A DNA stretch of 8,132 bases from JAOZMY01 sp964577975. GTDB lineage: Bacteria > Desulfobacterota > S145-22. The position numbers and the translations under genes were made by a program. Positions 5,975-8,132 of this stretch are shown in pieces. The stretch lies in NCBI GenBank assembly GCA_964577975.1, contig CAZOBB010000187.1:1-8132 (forward strand), written 5' to 3'. Each line of letters starts with the position of its first letter. The first letter of the stretch is position 1. The notes beneath the pieces were generated by a model. It made no database searches. It was given only the letters and a program-made list of their open reading frames with translations, and had not been told where the DNA came from.

Positions 5975-7042
5975 ATGGGAGACAAAATCTACTCTATCGC
6001 CGTGATTCCCGGGGACGGGACAGGGCCTGAGGTGGTCCGGGAGGGCATGAAGGCCCTCGATGCCGTTGCCGAAAAGTTCGGTTTTTCGTTCGATTATCAC
6101 ACCTTCCCGTATGGGGGAGAACACTACAAGAAAACGGGGGAAACCCTTCCCGACGGAGCCCTGGAGGAACTGAGAAAATACCCTGCCATCCTGCTGGGCG
6201 CCATCGGGCATCCCGACGTGGCTCCCGGCATCCTCGAAACGGGCATCCTCCTGAAGCTCCGCTTCGGCCTCGATCAATACGTGAACCTTCGTCCCATCAA
6301 GCTTTACGAGGGTGTGGACACCCCCCTGAAGGACAAGGGCCCGGAAGACATCGACTTCGTGGTCATCCGCGAGAACACGGAAGGGCTCTACGCGGGCGCC
6401 GGCGGGTTTCTCAAAAAGGGCACGCCGGACGAGGTGGCTATCCAGGAATCGATCAATACCCGTAAGGGGGTGGAACGCTGTATCCGTTACGCCTTCGAGC
6501 TGACGCGGAAACGAAACAAAAAGAAAAAGTTGACGCTGTGCGGAAAGACCAACGTTTTGACCTTCGCCTTCGACCTGTGGCTCCGCGCCTTCAACGAGGT
6601 GGCAAAGGAGTATCCGGATATCGAGACCGACTACGCCCACGTGGACGCCATCTGCATGTGGATGGTCAAGAACCCGGAGACCTTCGATGTCATCGTCACG
6701 GACAACATGTTCGGGGACATCATCACCGACCTGGGCGCCATGATCCAGGGAGGAATGGGAATCGCCGCCGGAGGGAACATCAACCCCGAGGGAACCTCCA
6801 TGTTCGAACCGATCGGCGGATCCGCTCCCAAGTACGCGGGAAAGAACGTCATCAACCCCCTGGCCGCCATCTCCTCCGCGGCCATGATGCTGGATTACCT
6901 GGGGGAAGAAAAAGCGGCCGACGTCATAGAAACGGCCGTTCAATCCGTCATCCCAAAGCTGAAGAGTCTTTCCGCCGGGAAGATGGGCTACTCCACCCAG
7001 GAGGTCGGCGACCTGGTCGTCGAAGCAATCAAGAGATCCTGA
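5975..7042 (+). CDS. leuB: Isocitrate/isopropylmalate dehydrogenase family enzyme, probably 3-isopropylmalate dehydrogenase (LeuB-like)
   Basis: The family oxidatively decarboxylates 2-hydroxy acids; LeuB converts 3-isopropylmalate to 2-ketoisocaproate in leucine synthesis. The 355 residues are full length. The N-terminal motif is IPGDGTGPEV (11-20). The substrate loop ETGILLKLRF (88-97) followed by NLRP has the Glu/Leu/Leu-Arg pattern of LeuB, not the Ser/Asn pattern of isocitrate dehydrogenases. Also visible are RENTEGLYAG (132-141, Arg132 and Tyr139), Lys191 in KTNVL, Asp224, and the metal aspartates in VTDNMFGDIITD (241-252). The overall pattern (GAIGHP, LRFGLDQYVNLRP) matches the compact LeuB type of mycobacteria and archaea. 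Unusual are Gly281 where LeuB usually has His (EPIGGSAP) and Lys286-Tyr287 where NAD-dependent enzymes have Asp-Ile. No other leu gene is nearby, so the symbol is provisional; homoisocitrate or tartrate-type activity is possible. Confidence 0.8.
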   Translation: MGDKIYSIAVIPGDGTGPEVVREGMKALDAVAEKFGFSFDYHTFPYGGEHYKKTGETLPDGALEELRKYPAILLGAIGHPDVAPGILETGILLKLRFGLDQYVNLRPIKLYEGVDTPLKDKGPEDIDFVVIRENTEGLYAGAGGFLKKGTPDEVAIQESINTRKGVERCIRYAFELTRKRNKKKKLTLCGKTNVLTFAFDLWLRAFNEVAKEYPDIETDYAHVDAICMWMVKNPETFDVIVTDNMFGDIITDLGAMIQGGMGIAAGGNINPEGTSMFEPIGGSAPKYAGKNVINPLAAISSAAMMLDYLGEEKAADVIETAVQSVIPKLKSLSAGKMGYSTQEVGDLVVEAIKRS

Positions 7043-7085
7043 AAAACACGCTTTCGGCATCAGGGTTACATTTCAACCACTTCGT

Positions 7086-7109
7086 GCCTGGCCCTCATCG
7101 GGGCCAGGC
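7086..7109 (+). terminator. Perfect 9-bp GC-rich hairpin; candidate intrinsic terminator
   Basis: GCCTGGCCC (7086-7094) pairs perfectly with GGGCCAGGC (7101-7109) around a 6-base loop (TCATCG). It is followed by GTTTCTTG, a short and imperfect T-tract. It lies 44 bases after the dehydrogenase stop and 10 bases before the transporter ATG. A terminator for the upstream operon is the simplest reading. The weak T-tract and the nearness of the next start codon leave room for a role in controlling the transporter. Confidence 0.5.
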
Positions 7110-7119
7110 GTTTCTTGAC

Positions 7120-8132
7120 ATGGGTGAACTGCAAAAAAAGATCTTTATCGCGCTCTGTCTCGCCATCTTCTCGGCCATGCTGGGGATGGGCATCGTGGCA
7201 CCGCTGCTGCCGGTCTACGCCCAGCACTACGGGGCCACGGGTTTCGCCATCGGCCTGGTCTTTGCCTCTTTTTCCATCTCGCGGACCCTTCTCCTCCCTC
7301 TCATCGGAAAGATCTCCGACAGGCGAGGGCGAAAGATCTTCATCACGGCCGGTCTGTTCCTCTTTTCCCTTACCTCCATCGGGTATCTCAAATCGACCAA
7401 CATCCCCCTGTTGATCCTGACGCGCACGGTTCAAGGAATCGCCGCCGCCATGGTCATTCCCATCGCTTTAGCCTACATGGGAGAGATCACGCCCAAGGGG
7501 AAAGAGGGAACCTATATGGGCACCTTCAATCTCTTCTTCTTTGGCGGGCTTGCCGCGGGTCCCATCCTCGGGGGGATCGTCAAGGACGCCTTCGGCATGG
7601 ACAGCAGCTTCTACGCCATGGGGGTTCTGAGCTTTATCGGCTTTCTGACGTCCCTCTTCTTTCTGCCGGAAAAGAAAAGGACGGTGGATCCCAACCCTGT
7701 CTCCAGGGGATATCGAAAGTTTTTTAAACCCAAAGCGCTGAAGGGCATCTTCCTCTACCGTCTCTGCTTCTCCATCGGTATCGGGGTTACCTGGGCCTTC
7801 CTTCCCATTTTCGGCGACAACGTCCTGAAACTCTCCAGCTCCAGGATCGGCATCCTGATCTCCCTCAATATCCTCATTGCCACCCTGCTTCAAACCCCCT
7901 TCGGGAAACTGGCGGACAAACTCCCCAAGAAATGGTTTGTCACCCTCGGGGGTACCATGGCCGCCACGGCCCTCATTCTCATCCCTTTTACGCGAAACTT
8001 CACGGAAATATTCTGGGTGAATTTCCTTCTCGGAATCTCCGGGGGCATCGCCATGCCGGCCCTGAGCGCCCTTGTCGTGGAGGAGGGAAAGAAGATCGGA
8101 GAGATGGGTTCCATGATGAGCCTCTTCGTCCT
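7120..8132 (+). CDS. Major facilitator superfamily (MFS) transporter, N-terminal part (3' end outside window)
   Basis: This is a secondary transporter of the inner membrane, of which 337 codons are visible before the window ends. The first helix, about residues 8-32 (FIALCLAIFSAMLGMGIVAP), begins soon after the ATG. Loop 2-3 carries the MFS signature GKISDRRGRK (63-72). Helix 5 has the drug/H+ antiporter-like motif C pattern, GLAAGPILGG (143-152). A charged central loop spans about 184-208 (PEKKRTVD onwards). The second-half repeat of motif A is FGKLADKLPKK (261-271). About ten membrane segments are visible, consistent with a 12-helix carrier missing its end. Motif C hints at efflux, but the substrate cannot be assigned. 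The start is uncertain in detail: there is no clear Shine-Dalgarno, and an in-frame GTG at 7084 is possible but also lacks one. Confidence 0.9.
   Translation, partial: MGELQKKIFIALCLAIFSAMLGMGIVAPLLPVYAQHYGATGFAIGLVFASFSISRTLLLPLIGKISDRRGRKIFITAGLFLFSLTSIGYLKSTNIPLLILTRTVQGIAAAMVIPIALAYMGEITPKGKEGTYMGTFNLFFFGGLAAGPILGGIVKDAFGMDSSFYAMGVLSFIGFLTSLFFLPEKKRTVDPNPVSRGYRKFFKPKALKGIFLYRLCFSIGIGVTWAFLPIFGDNVLKLSSSRIGILISLNILIATLLQTPFGKLADKLPKKWFVTLGGTMAATALILIPFTRNFTEIFWVNFLLGISGGIAMPALSALVVEEGKKIGEMGSMMSLFV

Noticed and set aside
5927..7060. Long minus-strand open frame (377 codons) opposite the dehydrogenase gene
   Set aside because: It mirrors a well-supported plus-strand gene with full family motifs, its translation has no recognisable domain, and GC-biased codons commonly leave the opposite strand open.
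7115..7120. TTGACA, a perfect -35 hexamer, just before the transporter ATG
   Set aside because: No -10-like hexamer occurs 16-18 bases downstream, and a promoter there would start transcription inside the coding region.
1..8132. Search for CRISPR arrays, insertion sequences, tRNA genes, long direct repeats or toxin-antitoxin genes
   Set aside because: None seen by eye on either strand; nearly all bases are covered by recognisable co-directional genes.

Overview
The window is a gene-dense, GC-leaning stretch of bacterial chromosome. All nine supported genes lie on the plus strand, with short gaps or overlaps. The protein sequences and the gene mix (an NtrB-like kinase fragment, a stand-alone LUD protein with a C-terminal cysteine cluster, bifunctional PurH, class I PurE, an actinobacterial/archaeal-type LeuB-like dehydrogenase) suggest an anaerobic Desulfobacterota ('deltaproteobacterial') or related lineage. 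That placement is inferred from protein character only; no rRNA or marker tree is available here.

Layout. (1) 1-1231: two-component pair, made of the C-terminal half of a sensor histidine kinase (its start lies before the window) and a receiver-only response regulator with a GTG start and a lysine-rich tail. (2) 1228-1860: a LUD-domain protein of unknown specific role, overlapping the regulator by 4 bases (ATGA). (3) 1884-5276: three tightly packed purine biosynthesis genes, purH, purD and purE, covering pathway steps 9-10, 2 and 6. (4) 5263-5913: a Sua5/YrdC-type threonylcarbamoyl-AMP synthase. Its reading frame overlaps the end of purE and has no ATG, GTG or TTG start; ATT at 5263 behind a good Shine-Dalgarno is the best candidate. 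(5) 5975-7042: an isopropylmalate/isocitrate-dehydrogenase family enzyme, LeuB-like in its substrate loop but with a Lys-Tyr pair where NAD-dependent relatives carry Asp-Ile. (6) 7086-7109: a perfect 9-bp hairpin. (7) 7120 to the end: the first ~337 residues of a major facilitator superfamily transporter, cut by the window edge.

The spacing from about 780 to 7042 would allow one long transcript, or two if a promoter lies in the 61-base gap before the dehydrogenase. The content is mainly housekeeping: purine nucleotides, tRNA t6A modification and probably leucine synthesis. The kinase, receiver and LUD protein are the less understood part. I see no mobile element, CRISPR array, tRNA or rRNA. 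I do not find a convincing undescribed multi-gene system. The points most worth a second look are the non-canonical start of the Sua5 gene, the cofactor-pocket residues of the dehydrogenase, and the LUD protein coupled to a receiver-only regulator.
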